Shown here in pieces: positions 1-11,752 of a DNA stretch of 64,000 nt. The notes below the pieces were generated by a model. It saw only the letters and a program-made list of their open reading frames with translations. It had not been told where the DNA came from and did no database searches. Origin of the DNA: Allomyces arbusculus (lineage: Eukaryota > Blastocladiomycota > Blastocladiomycetes > Blastocladiales > Blastocladiaceae); NCBI GenBank assembly GCA_027604705.1, contig JADHYV010000001.1:976498-1040497 (forward strand). Reading direction: 5' to 3'. Each line of letters begins with the position of its first letter. Position 1 is the stretch's first letter. A program made the translations under genes and the position numbers.

Positions 1-1765
1 CAAGGCAGCGGCAGGCCAACTTGACATTGCGCGGCATTCTTGATAATCCGCGACGTTGGAGCCGCTGTCGGCGCCGTGTTGTGATCAGCCCTCCTCCTCC
101 CCTCATCATTGGTCTCACGCAGGCATCATGGACATGCGTGACATGGTGCTCTTTTCATCCCACACGCGGCGGCTCCTGTTTGAGGAGTGATATTTCACCA
201 TAGCGGGCCATGGAGGCCATGGCGAGGCGCCAGAATGCATGGCAATTCGTATCGCTTCATCTCGGTTCTCAACCAGACGTAAACCCCTCGGGCGGCGCGC
301 GGCGTTCTGGAAATTCAACAAGCTCACGGTCTGGTCGATGTTGATCCATGACTGATCCATGGTGGTCACTGGCCGATGCGGCTCCCTCAAGCGTGACGCG
401 GCGCCCGCGTTCGACAAAATTCTGGCCATGATGAAGTCGCGGATCGGACTGGTCAGCGACTGCTCGACGTGCAATCGGCTCGTTCAATCAAGTTGGGCGT
501 GTTGGTCGTCGTCGTGCTCGCAGCGAGAGTTCCCTTGATAAGTGTCGGAGTGGTCGCGAATGGGGTGGTACTCTGCGCGTCAGCTGGCATGGCCGGCCGT
601 GGTCGGTTGGAGGGTGGAGGTCTTGGCTGTCCGCAACGTGCAAGTGGTGCACCTCGTGCGTCCGCTCCCAGTTCATCACTGCACGGATCGACGGTTGCCA
701 CACGGGGCCTCTGCAGGACGTGCTGCGCGCCTTGTTTGCGCGGCGGGGCGGACAAAGTAGTGGATCCGGCGTGCGCATGTGCCGAAGGCTGCGGGCACGC
801 GCAAATGCAAGCTGAACAGCCCACTCACTTCGGTCGCAACGTGGTCGATTTGATACTTCCTGATGAACACCTTTTACACGCGGGAACGTGGTGCACCTGC
901 GCATGTCCTTGACTCAATTGACCAGCTCTGCACCGAGAGCGCGTAGGATTTCCGTCCCTCCACAGCCAACGGCGCGCGCGGGCCCGGCCGGAACCAGGTC
1001 TGTGCACCGAACAGCCGCGGTACGGCACGGCCCTCGTATTGGCCCGACCTGGACGCCGGAGCCGCAGGCGTAACGCGCTCTCTAGCGCGGCGATGCCGGC
1101 CGGAGAGTCCGGCCAAAGCGGACTGCATGGAGGAGAATTAGTCGTGTGGCCCGAACTATCCGCGTGATGGCTGGCGACCCGCTGGTTTATCAATCCTCCG
1201 CGATTGTTCAAGCTTGACCTTTGAGCGCCGCCGAGCGCGCGCCCGCGCGCGCCTCCAAGAAGGATTCAGACGTAGCGTTTGAACAACGCTGGCAAAACGT
1301 GCGGTAATCGCCGTTGATCAAGCCTGGCCAACTCGTCTCAACCGTTACATTGTCGGCTCCACTCGAGGGAAGGAAGTGGCGTGTCGGCACACACGGCCGG
1401 GTTGTTCACTCGAATACGTGGTTCGACCGCGGTGCTCAGCTTCGCCCCTCGTTCTTGATCACCTTCCCTGTTGCTGGACCGGCCCACGCCCGCCCCCCTC
1501 CACGCACGTTCGGGCGCCCCATGCTGCTCCATGGAAGGCGCCTCGATCCAATCTCACTCGACTCAACCAGTTGGTGTGTGCGCGTGCATGTGCCTGCTGG
1601 AGAACGATTCAACCGACTTTCGCGGCGGGGCCATCGATGCACGCCGGCGCCCGCGCCTGCGCTGCGTTCCTTGGTTAACCCGGGTACAAAAGGACGATGC
1701 CCCCTCGCTCTCCGGGTCGTCCTCCAAGCCGAGCAGGTCGATCACCAATCCGCACCACCACCACC
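1..1765. other. no supported gene
   Basis: Open frames exist on both strands (for example 115-474 on the minus strand), but none has a recognisable domain, a convincing start context or a coherent splice model. The frames are what GC-rich DNA produces by chance. The right end presumably contains the 5' region of the gene starting at 1766. An exon of a gene running off the left edge cannot be excluded. Confidence 0.4.
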
Positions 1766-2962
1766 ATGCCCATCTCCACGGCCGGCCCATCGGCATTCGT
1801 CTCCCACAACACGGCTGCGGCCTTCATGGCTGCTGGCCTTGCCGTTCCCACCCCGCACCATCGCCGCTTGGCACCGGCTCGTCAAGCCTCGAGGACGGGC
1901 AGCCGATCGGCGCCATCGGCTTCAGACGCCGAGTCGTCAGCGTCGTCGTTATCTGCGGCAGCTGCCGGCTCGCCCGCCCCGCATGCGCATCTCTTCAACA
2001 TCAAGCTGGGCAAACTGCACGGCTCCGAGTCAACTTCAGCGTTCCGGCACTTTGTCGCTGCTGCATCTCCCGCGGCCGTGGCCCTGGATCTCGCGATTGC
2101 CGAGGGCAGCTGCGACCCGGCGCACGATCAAGCTGGTCTGGTCCCGCCTGTCACGGTGCTCAAGACGTCGTTCCGGTCCGCGTCGCTCAGGCACCAAGAC
2201 GTGGACCCGTGGGTCGGTGTTCCGAACCGCGCTGCCGTCGTCGTGATCCCGGACTCGGCCGTGCGCGCTGCGACCCGGGACGCGAGCAACAGCACCGGTG
2301 GCAACAGCTTCAGTCCAAGGTCGCTTATGAGCGCATCACACCTGATCGACCCAGAATTCCCGCTCGAGTGCCTGGCGACGCCGCCGCCGCGTTACGATGC
2401 GCGGCACAGCGACATGGACGTCTCAGACCTGTCTGACTCGGACCAGACGAGTTTGTGCGAGGCGACCGTCGCGATGCACTTGACGTCGCCGCCCAAGTAC
2501 CACGCGCGCACGCCGTCGGCCCCCTTGCCCAAGACGCCGCGCAGCAGCAGCAGCAGCGACCGCCCCGTCTCGACGGACCCGTTTGCGCTCGGCATTGTGC
2601 GGCTCACGACGCTGCACATTGACGGCCACGCCGAGATTGAGCACCACGTGCAGTTCAGCGACGCCGACGAGACCGCGGCCCCACGCACGCGGCTCGCCGA
2701 GTACCCGGGCGTCTTTGAGCGTGTTGTTCGCGCCGCGGCGCTCGCCCTGCGCAAGAAATTCTCGACGGGGCCCAACGACCCCATGGGTCACCAGTTGCTC
2801 GTACACGTGCGCGCCGACGACTTGCCGCGGCGGCTCGCGCTCAAGTCGCTCGGGCTCGCGATCGCGACCGAGTACGCGGACCCGCGCGGCGCCGCAGACG
2901 TGGCGTGGTTTGTCTATGCGATCGACCTTGAAACGTTTTTCGACGAGCAGCAACGTGTTTGA
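1766..2962 (+). CDS. unknown protein, Ser/Ala-rich N-terminus
   Basis: This single open frame encodes about 398 residues. I chose the ATG at 1766 because it sits in a strong CACCATG context; the frame is open further upstream to 1697. The first 300 residues are rich in Ser, Ala and Pro and probably disordered, with an acidic serine patch (DMDVSDLSDSDQTSL) near residue 215. The last 110 residues look folded: alternating hydrophobic segments, starting near FALGIVRLTTLHIDGHAE and ending FDEQQRV. I do not recognise a family and assign no function. Codon use resembles the neighbouring genes. The gene is convergent with the minus-strand gene that ends at 3516. Confidence 0.6.
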   Translation: MPISTAGPSAFVSHNTAAAFMAAGLAVPTPHHRRLAPARQASRTGSRSAPSASDAESSASSLSAAAAGSPAPHAHLFNIKLGKLHGSESTSAFRHFVAAASPAAVALDLAIAEGSCDPAHDQAGLVPPVTVLKTSFRSASLRHQDVDPWVGVPNRAAVVVIPDSAVRAATRDASNSTGGNSFSPRSLMSASHLIDPEFPLECLATPPPRYDARHSDMDVSDLSDSDQTSLCEATVAMHLTSPPKYHARTPSAPLPKTPRSSSSSDRPVSTDPFALGIVRLTTLHIDGHAEIEHHVQFSDADETAAPRTRLAEYPGVFERVVRAAALALRKKFSTGPNDPMGHQLLVHVRADDLPRRLALKSLGLAIATEYADPRGAADVAWFVYAIDLETFFDEQQRV

Positions 2963-3515
2963 TCAGGTCGGGTCGGTGTTCTTGTTCTTGTTGTGGATGC
3001 ACGCCACCACTTGCACGGATCTCGCGCTGGTCGAGGCCTGTCGCCGTGCTTGAGTACGCCCACCATGCGTTGTACATTTTGTCCCCTTGTGCATGCCGGC
3101 CTCCCTGTGCATTGTTTATAGTCTTTTGTTGCTTCGTTTTGCTCGCCCTTGCTTGTCCCACGGGAGTCGCGAGGAAACAAACGTGCCGGATCGCTACCGC
3201 GTCTTTTTACCGTTATTTGGAGTGTGATTTCATTTACCTTAAGTTTGATAATATTGTCTTTTCGTTGTTGCATCTTGTTTCTTTGTCGTCCATTTGCACT
3301 GCACGCGCGTTCAGGATGCTCCAAGCTGTCCACGCACGTCGACACGCCAACCAACTTGGATGCGACCAGAGTGCTCCGATCCACCTACCAGCACGCGTAC
3401 CTCTCTCGATCCTGCACGACCATATCGCCTAAAAAAAAAAATGCATTCTATCTAGTCCATCACCCTTCGCCTTCGCGCGCGACCCAAGTCTCCACCTCAC
3501 AAAGTTGCCCAGCCA
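2963..3515. other. convergent intergenic region
   Basis: This lies between the 3' ends of two convergent genes. It is clearly richer in T and A than the surrounding coding DNA, especially 3180-3300, and holds an A-run at 3431-3440. It probably carries the two 3' UTRs and polyadenylation signals. I see no gene in it. Confidence 0.6.
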
Positions 3516-5076
3516 TCAGTCCTGGATCTCCTCGAGCGTGCGGCGCACCTCGGTCCACGTATCGAGTCCCGACGTGCCGCGCACTGCCGACTCGAGGTTG
3601 CTCGGCAAATTCCCGGTGCCGGCAATCAGCACGAGCGGGGCCAGGAATTGGACGAGCGCTGTACGGCACCGTTCCGGGATCTGGTCGCCGTTGGCCGCGT
3701 CGTTGTGCGCCATGACCATGCGGCTAAGAAAAAGGGGGGGGGGGGGGGGGAAGGTGAGTGAGGGTGTCGGCTGATGGGGATGATGATAGGGATGGGCCGG
3801 TAATCGTACTGGATCCCGCCGAGAATCAGGTTGTCGAACGTGAGCGGGCGCGCGAGATCCTTAACGAGAATGTAGTCTAACAACGCATCAAGAACGTGAG
3901 CGCGCTGCGCAAGCGTCGTTCAAACCGGCACCATGATCCACGCACCCCATTTGAACGCATCTACAAACGCGATATCCATATCGGCCAGCACGCTCAAATG
4001 CAGCAAGACAAACAGACACACGGCCTTGGCCTCGTCCGCGCCAAGCGCGCGGCCGTCCCGCAACCGATCCCGGACACTGCCCGCGTAGAGCTGCGTCACG
4101 AGCACCGCATCCCCCGCGCCAGTGACCACATCGAGCACGGCGGCCAGCGTCGTGTTGAGTCCGAGCTCGCACGCGGTGCGGAAGACGTCGCGCTGCCGCT
4201 CGGCCTCGGCGGTCGAGGTCACTGAAATCACCACGTCTTGCCCGGCAAAGTCGCCGTGCAGCGGGTGCGCCACGTAGAGGATGCGTCGCGTGTGGGGCGA
4301 GAGAGGGCGGAGGACGGTGAAGTGCGTCGACCACCAGGTTTGGGTGGGGAGCATAGAAGCGGGCGGGTGGGAGGTGGGCGAGGAGGGGCGGGTGTTCGAC
4401 GTGTCGTCGGTGCCGGGCAGGATCATGGCGTCGGCAACGGCGGCGAGGAGCGATGATGGCGAGGTGGGGACCAACGGAGCCGACGCGTTGCCGCACAGGT
4501 TGACGTGCACCGTGTAGCCGCCGTTCGAATCCGAGAGCAACGACTGGGACGACGGTTTCGCGGCCATCAGGATCCCCGAATCGCGCAAGGAGACAGGCGT
4601 GTCGCGCTGATCGACAGCGACTGGAGGACCATTTTCAATGTCAGTTTCTGGCAACACACAAGCATGAGGGAACGGCGTGCCATACCAAACGCTGCACGAG
4701 CCGGCATGGTTGCGAGCGCCGGCGTCGACGGATCCTGATTCTCGATCTCAACCACATTGCTCGACGTCGACGCGATCACCAAGTGGTTGCTCTTCTTCTC
4801 GCGCGCGGGCTGGACGTCGACCTCGATCTGCAGCCGGTGCTTGAGGTCACGATGCTCGCTGAACGACCCCATCATCACCTCGGCGAGCGCCAGCGGCAGC
4901 ACAAAAATGATGGTGAGCGGCACCATGAGCACGCCATTCAGCACCATCTTGACGGTGGCAATCCGGTCGGCGCCGGGCCCAGCGCGCGCCGTGGGTGGTG
5001 GAGACGGACAAAACCCAAACGTTGGCGGCGAGCGATCGTCGCTGCGATCGGTTGAGGCCGGCCAGGCGCCCGACAT
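3516..5076 (-). CDS. membrane protein with kinase-like C-terminal half
   Basis: Four exons join in phase: 5076-4686, 4620-3946, 3876-3810 and 3723-3516, giving 446 residues. The ATG at 5076 follows CCACC. A hydrophobic segment at residues 44-66 (LMVPLTIIFVLPLALA) looks like a membrane anchor. The C-terminal 230 residues resemble the order of elements in a protein kinase C-lobe: VTQLYAGSVRDRLRDG is like the hinge and helix D, a following helix ends DIAFVDAFKWD where HRDxKxxN would be, and WTEVRRTLEEI resembles the terminal helix. No glycine loop, HRD or DFG motif is visible, so if this is a kinase fold it is a pseudokinase. That reading is my inference from short motifs. The gene is divergent from URB2 with 380 bp between the starts. 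Confidence 0.6.
3734..3750. repeat. G17 homopolymer inside an intron
   Basis: A run of 17 G lies within the last intron (3724-3809) of the minus-strand gene. On the transcribed strand it is a C17 tract just upstream of the TTTTTCTTAG acceptor, so it may serve as part of the polypyrimidine tract. Run length may be unreliable. Confidence 0.85.
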
Positions 5077-5250
5077 GGTGGAGAGAGGGAATTTGCGAAG
5101 GGAAGTGCGTCGACCGAATGCCGCGTCGTCTATGGAGTTGCGAGCGCGAAAAGAGCGGGGATTCGGCGGGGCGCGGGCGCGCGCGTGGTCGGTGCTCGGC
5201 ACACTTGTTTCGATCGAGAGAAAAAACGATATTGCGTGCAGTTGCGAGCG

Positions 5251-5282
5251 GAGAGAAGCACTCGAGTGGAGAGAAGCACTCG
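5251..5282. repeat. 14-bp direct repeat in a divergent promoter
   Basis: GAGAGAAGCACTCG occurs twice, at 5251-5264 and 5269-5282, separated by 4 bp. It lies between the starts of the minus-strand membrane protein (5076) and URB2 (5459). It could be a paired regulator site or a chance local duplication. Confidence 0.6.
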
Positions 5283-5458
5283 CTTGGGGCAATGTCGCTT
5301 TCATCGTCGACGACCTCAAAATCTGCATGTCAACGCGTCATGTTCGCTCACCTGACCAAGTCGCATTGTCCCGCACCTGTCTCCACTTCCACTTTTTCGG
5401 CGTTGTGATCAACGGCCGCCGCGGCGCGACATCAAGTCAAATTACGAGCTGCAGCAAT

Positions 5459-8400
5459 ATGGCCGAGGAACTGACCAAGGCGCTCAAATCGAGTGCGGTG
5501 CCGGCCGCCGAAAAGCTGGCCCTGGCCCAGCACGCGTTCCGCGACGCGACCGTCCGGATCCCGCACAAGGCTGACGTGCTCGCCGATTGGACCATCAACG
5601 CCATCTTGAAGTCGCGTACATGGGAGCAGAAATCGTATGTTCCGAGGCGATTCAAGACATCAATTTCGACAGACGCTCAGTTCTTACACGGCCTCGACCA
5701 CTTCTCAGATTGGGCGAGACGCCGCTGCTCGCGCCCGTCTACTGGACGCTCTTAAGCGACATTCTCGCGTCACCCAGCTTAGCTGCGTCCAACTTGTCCA
5801 CCATCAAGGCACCGCTCTTTCAAGTCTTTCCCGCGTTCATCGCGTCATGCTCGACAATCAACGGCCCCGACGCCGACACGATGCGCGCGCTCACCGACGC
5901 CGTCGTGACCGCGTACCGTCGCGTTGCCGTCACCTTGGAAAAGTCGCCCAAGGTGTCGCTCGAGGCATGGGCCAGTCTCATCCGCAACGCCATCAAGGCC
6001 ACCGCCGTCGCATCCGTTCTGGTGACGCTGGCTCAGCCATTTCTCGATTCGCTTGCTCATGTCCTGGAGCTGAGCGCGCAGCCCAAAAAGAACGTTGGTG
6101 TCGTGTGCTCGTTGCTCTCCGAGCTCGCGTTTGCGTCTCGGCATGGCATGGACACGTCGGTTAAGGCCATTTTGACGGCGGGGCTCTTTTCCATGGAGCT
6201 CGTCCAAGAAGTGGCCACGTCGTGCGCGCAGTATGTGGATCACATTGCGCCCGTGGCATCGCAGCCCACCAACAAACGCGTGCGGCCGTCGACCTCGGCG
6301 AGCAAGGCCCCTGTGATCGTGTTCCCTGAACTGGCCAAGGCGATTCGTGCGCTGAACATTGACGGTGCGATATCAGCTCTTCTCCTCCCTGTGAGATCAG
6401 GGTTTGCCCTGACCCCAAGTTGTCCACCCGGCAGATTTGACGACGCTTACCCCTATTATCTTTGCGCTCACGGTCACCAAGCTGACCGAGGCCAACGCGG
6501 CCATCAGCACTCTGCACCTGTTCGCCGCCTACATTGCGTATGTCGACTTGATCCCGTCCGAGCACCCGGACCGCTACATTCTCCAGAGTCAGTTCCTCGC
6601 CGTTCTGATTGACCAGGGCAAGCTGCGGATGACCGACGATCGCGACGATTGGATGGCGACGACGTTGGCGCAGTCGCTCTTGATCAACGACGACACGGCC
6701 GTCAAGCAGCACGACCACTTGGCTGTTGCCGCAGTGGAACGGTTTGTCATGTGTGGTCGTCTCGGGATCAAGGTCGTCGACATGGTGCTTCCACCTGTTG
6801 TCCAAATCGTTGCGCATCTTGCCAACCAGCGCCATTGCCGCACGGCTGCTCTGGTTGCCGACTTGATCGACTTGTACGCGCAGTCGCGCGCCCTGAACGT
6901 GCTCGTCGAGGCCCTGGCCCAGGTCGGCAACCTCGTTGCAAACCGCGCAGTTTTGCTCGCCGACTCGACGGTGCTCGACCGGTTTGCCGAGGCCATGGTC
7001 GACTTACCGACCGCGTCCTGGTTCACAATTTTCGACGCCTTGTTCGGCGTCCAGAAGGCCACGACCGATGCGACGGCCTCACTCATCATTGCCGCTTACC
7101 TGCACGTTCTGCTCGATGCTATCCCGCTGTCGCCCGCGTTCCAAGAGCAGCGTCAGCGTTTGGCCGAGACCGTGTTGCAGCATGTCCAGAGCCAGTTTGG
7201 GCCCGCTGCGATTCATTTGCATCTGCAAGCTATCGATACGCTCGTCGAGTACCGCGAACTCCTGCTCGCAGATGAAGCAATGCTCACGGCATTGGCTCAG
7301 CGCGCCGTCGGCGAGGCGCCATGGATTGGTGCGGCCGTCGTCTTGCAAACGACTGATTTGATTGGCTCGGCTGGTGCCATGGTGCCGCTCATTGAAGCGG
7401 CTGTGGGCGCGTTCTCCGTTGAGGACCTGCCCACGGCCGAGTCGTGGTCGGGAGTCTTGTGGGAGGTGGATGCGCCGCAGTACATGGTGTACTGGTGGAT
7501 GACGCTCGTTCAGTTTTTTGACCAGCTTGGGTACGTGAATCCCGCTAATGTTACATTTGCTGTCGAAACCGTGTTCTAAATTTGCCCGTGTTTCCCCACC
7601 CAGCCATTCGACAACTGCGTCGCAGCAGCAAGCTATCGCAGAGCTCTTTGTCACCACGCTCGACCCGACTAGCGTCGGCGCCTCAGCCTTCTCCATGGCG
7701 TCCGTTTCCACCGAAGTGCTTTACTCGGCTATGTTCTATGAACTGTCGTGGCTCCGCCCGCACGTGGTCGAGTACTTCAAGGCGGGCATTACACCGCCCA
7801 AACTTGAGCTCCTGGTCCATTTCCCAGGCCAGTACTTTGCCAAGTCGGATCGCGACGCGATTGCTGCTCAGGTGGTGGGCCTGTCGACGCACGACGATGC
7901 TGTTCGCTCCAGTATCAAGCAGGTTCTCATTTCGCTCGAGGCGACGCTGGTGCGTGCTGTCCTAGCTCGTCGTTTCGTCTTGTTTTGACTCTTCCAGACT
8001 CACACTTGTCGAACTGATTTCTTTCATAGCCCGAGCCGCTGAACCTCCTGACGACCTTTGTCGGTTCTGAGCAGGAACAAGCTGCGACGGACGTGGTCTT
8101 GGCTTACCAGCTCGCTCAAAAGAGCTTGGTCGCGCACAACATTGACGCGCGTCGCCAAGCCGCCCTGCGACTGCTCCGCGACCCGATTTTCCCGTCCGAC
8201 CCGCTCTTTGCGCACCGGCTTCTCGCCGACTGGCTCTCGTCCAAAAGCGCGACGGCGCTCCGCGACGACCTCACGCCTGCCATCTTTGCCACCAACGTGA
8301 CGGACCCGCTCGTCCAGCAAGCTCGACCGCTTTTGCAGGCGGCCGTGTCGAATGCCGACATAACGACCGTAGCGCCCAAGTCGTTCCTCGGCTTTTTATC

Positions 8401-9530
8401 TGCGGTCCTCGATTCGGGCGACGAGCTCGACCCGCTTGTCGTTCGTGCGATTGAGCTGCACGCGCAGCACTTGACCGACGCCAACGACCTCAAGGCCGCG
8501 GCCCAGCACCTGCTCGAGTACCCTGTGTCGGCCGCGTCGCTGTCGCACTGGCTTACGCTCGTGCACGTTTACGTCTACAATGCCACGCGGCACCCGCACG
8601 CTGTGAAACAGGTGCTGCGCGCGCTGCTCAAAAAGATTCTCGATGTCGCCGAGCTGGTCGTGTCGGTGGCGCAGTACTGCGCCGTCATGCAGGTGCTGGA
8701 GAGGACGTTGGATCGTGTACGGTTCACCTGCTTTCCTGGCGAGGAGTTGTCTTGGCCATCGGCTCATCGCGTCATTTTTCCGCTTGTAGCTGGGCCGTCT
8801 GACCGTGCGCGTTGTCTCGCAAGTCCTGCTTGTCGTGTCGCACCTGACGGAGCGGCCCTTCGCCGAGCGCTTCTTTGCGCACATCCCGATCGCGGCCATT
8901 CCCGAGCCCGACCGCGTTGCCATGTTCAACTCTGTCGCGCGCGTCCTGTCGGCAATCTTGCAGCACCAGCGCCGCGCGATCCTCGACTCGCCCGCGATGC
9001 TGTGCATCATGATCAAGGACATGCTGCTCGCGTTCCTGGAGCCCGGCCGGTTCGCGCGCAAGGACGGCACCACCGACGGCGCGACTACCACTGGCACAAC
9101 CACCCTGCCCGTCTCCTTGGGCATGCCTGTCCTGACGGTCTTTGCGCCGCTCCCACTCGCGGCCGCGCAGACCTGGGAACGACTTGTCGCCAGCATCCCG
9201 CGTTTGTCGGCGGCAATGCTCCTGTCGCTCCGTGCAACGTCGTCGGCGCAGCTCGTAAAACCATTTGCCGTGCACGTCGCGCCGATTGTCACGCAGTTTA
9301 TCCTCTACCAGACGTTCAATTTGCCGGCGCACCATCCGCGGTTTGGATGGGCGATTGCCGATGCGCGCGTCAAGCAGGTGCTCGTCCAGGGGCTCTATGC
9401 GCTCCTGGACTTGCAACAGCAGCACGACTTGGCGTATTTGCTCCAGGCGGTGCCGAATTCGGCCAAGCAGGCAGTCAAGGAGCTGGTCGCGGATCACGAC
9501 AAGTACCACAAGTACCACGGGAAGATTTGA
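5459..9530 (+). CDS. URB2: URB2/NPA2-type nucleolar pre-ribosomal factor
   Basis: Six exons join in phase: 5459-5634, 5709-6364, 6435-7530, 7604-7949, 8030-8716 and 8790-9530, encoding 1233 residues. The protein is almost entirely helical repeats without low-complexity inserts. Its C-terminus (VKQVLVQGLYALLDL followed by LAYLLQAVPNSAKQAVKEL and DKYHKYHGKI) matches the conserved C-terminal block of the Urb2/Npa2 family. In yeast that protein acts early in 60S assembly with Urb1 and box C/D snoRNPs in the nucleolus. Family length (about 1200-1500) agrees. Five introns of 70-80 nt carry donors such as GTATGT and GTGCGT. The next gene downstream, 270 bp away on the same strand, is also a ribosome-biogenesis factor. 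The assignment rests mainly on the C-terminal block and overall architecture. Confidence 0.82.
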
Positions 9531-9797
9531 GTGGGGCGGCCGGTCATGGTGTTGGATTTGGTCTGAATGGAAATTTCATTTTTGCGCCACTTTGTAGCTG
9601 AGTCATTCGAAAGGCCAACAAGATCAAGTGTATGGCAACCGCCCTTGCTAGGAAGGTCAACTGGTCATGTGCCATCAGCTGATGCAGTCAACACTGCCTG
9701 TACAGATCTCTCACGACACCACTCCCAGCGGAAAGCCGTGCCCGTTGGAAACGGCCCAGCCAACCCGTTACCAACCCCCACCCCGCGCACGATCAAG

Positions 9798-11307
9798 ATG
9801 TTGGACGAGCAGGCCCGCACGCAGCTGCACAGCGCCCTCGCGGCGCTCCAGAAGGCGCATGCCGCGAAGTCGAATGATTTGCTCGAGGCCGACGCGGCTG
9901 TGCGCGTGTCGCTCGTCTTCAAGCAGGTGCCGCGGTCCAAGCCCTCCAACTTCAAGACGGTCAAGCTGCCGCACGCACTCCACTCGGGCGTCTCGGCCGA
10001 CGGCACCATCGACGAGACGGCCGCGCCCTCGATTTGCCTTTTTGTCAAGGACCCGCAGTCGGACGCCAAGGAGCTGCTGGCGCGGCACGGGACCAAAGTC
10101 GACAAGGTGATTGGCATCAGCAAGCTGCGCAAAAAGTTTTCTACGCACGAGGAGAAGCGCATGCTCGCCAAGACCTACGACGTGTTCCTGGCCGACGACA
10201 GTATTGTCCCAATGCTGCCTAAGATTCTCGGCAAGTCGTTTCATCATAACCGCAAGTATGTGTTTGTTGAGCGACAGCGGAATGGATCCAAATTGGTGGA
10301 AATTTGACTGTTGCATCACTTCTTCCAGGTCGCCGACGCCCATCAAGCTCAACTCGCTGACGCCGCAGCGGCTCGCCCACGTCTTGCACTCGGCCACGTT
10401 CAAGATCCCCGCCGGCAACTGCCTGAGCGTGCAGGTCGGTTCCCTCACGCAGCACCCGCTCGAGGCGATTGCCGAGAACGTGGAAACGGCTGTGTCGGCA
10501 GTCCTCGCGGCGCTGCCCAAGCGCGTGGGCGGGATCAAGAACGTGCAACAGCTTGCGGTCGTGATCGACGACGTGCCGAGCTTGCCGTTCTACATGTCGC
10601 TCCCGACGGCCACGGGCGTGAAGCGGCAAAAGCCGTTGTCGGCTGAGGCCAAGGCCGCGCGCCGCAAGGCCAAGAAGGCACTGAACGAGCTCAAGATGGA
10701 CCAGTACGCGTCCGACTCGGACGTGGAAATGGCCGAGGCTCAGGTTGCCGAGGCGACCAAGAAGGGCAAGAAGGAGGTGCCCGCCGCAGTCGAAGTCAAG
10801 CAGGAGGAGGAGAAGGCGGAGGTCGAGGCGCCCGCGGCGCCAGCACCAGCGCCGGCACGGACGCCGTCCCCGGCACTCGCAGCGATGGCTTCGAAGCCGT
10901 CTGCGCTCAAGAAGCCCGCGGCCAAGGCCTCGCTCTCCAAGGCGGCTCCTGCCGCTGCCCCCGCTGCCACCCCTACCTCCGCTGTGTCGCCTGTTGCTGC
11001 CAAGAAGGCGAGTACGCCGTCCAGCGGCAAGAAGGCTGCTGCTGCCGCACCTGCCGCCGCAGCCCCGTCTGAGGCCGAGGAGGAGCCCGCAGCCAAGAAG
11101 GCTGCGACCCCCAAGGCGACTCCGACGAAGACCTCGACGACGCCACTGGCGAGTAAGAAGCGGCCCGCCGAGGAGCCCGCAGCGCAGGCGACGCCGAAGA
11201 AGACGACGGCGACGAAGCTGTCGATGGCCAAGAAGGCTGCCGTGTCGCCCGCCAAGGCGTCGCCGGCAGGGGCCAAGAAGCGGGCCGCGAAGAAGAGCTC
11301 GTCGTAG
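9798..11307 (+). CDS. ribosomal L1-domain protein, RSL1D1/UTP30/CIC1-like
   Basis: Two exons (9798-10255, 10329-11307) encode 478 residues; the intron has a GTATGT donor and CTTCCAG acceptor. Residues 1 to about 270 form a ribosomal-protein-L1-type domain (KVIGISKLRKKFSTHEEKR, KTYDVFLADDSIVPMLPKIL, SFHHNRK), as in nucleolar RSL1D1, Utp30 and Cic1, which bind pre-rRNA particles. The rest is a long low-complexity tail: an acidic stretch near residue 310, then many Lys-, Ala- and Pro-rich units such as AAKKAATPKATPTK, resembling a linker-histone tail and ending KKRAAKKSSS. This suggests nucleolar retention and nucleic-acid binding. The start at 9798 places the L1 domain immediately at the N-terminus, as in the family. 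Which family member it corresponds to cannot be decided by eye. Confidence 0.85.
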
Positions 11308-11752
11308 GTGTAGGGGGGCGTGTTCTCATGTCGATCTCGGTTCGCATTTTTTTTGCTTTCATTGGTCGTGGTCCTTGCGTGCTGGGCACTGTTTTTTCGA
11401 TTTTGGTTCGCGTTTCTGGTTCAAAAATACACGCGTTTGGGTGTCCACCATCGTTCACCGTCGTTCACCATCGCTCACCATCGTCTTCTCGTTTCGTCGT
11501 CTTTCTTACTCTTTCGTCGTTCACCTTGGTCACACGTCGAGCCAGCTGTCGGTCCGCCGTGCATAATCTCTGGAAAGCGATGCACATTGAAACTAAGCGT
11601 CAATATTTATCGATGAATGCGCCTGCGGGCGACGAACTAGGTACGAAACGATCGACACCAAACGAAAACGAAAGACCCAGCAAACCAACATTCCCAACCC
11701 GAAAACAAACGCACGGAAACTGCACGCCCACCCCACACACCAACGATCATAT
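11308..11752. other. convergent intergenic region with UTRs
   Basis: This lies between the stop codons of the L1-domain gene and the haem-fusion gene. It is T-rich in the first half and A-rich in the second half, as expected for two facing 3' UTRs, and contains a short 10-bp tandem repeat. No gene is seen. Confidence 0.6.
11446..11485. repeat. four 10-bp tandem units in a 3' UTR
   Basis: Four imperfect copies of CACCATCGTT lie end to end (11446, 11456, 11466, 11476), with one substitution in each of copies 2, 3 and 4. The array is in the presumed 3' UTR of the upstream L1-domain gene. Confidence 0.8.

Noticed and set aside
1314-2436. Overlapping + strand frames at 1314-2246 and 1471-2436
   Set aside because: They overlap the frame that starts at 1766 in another phase, and are rich in Arg, Pro, Cys and Trp in a way typical of out-of-frame GC-rich translation.
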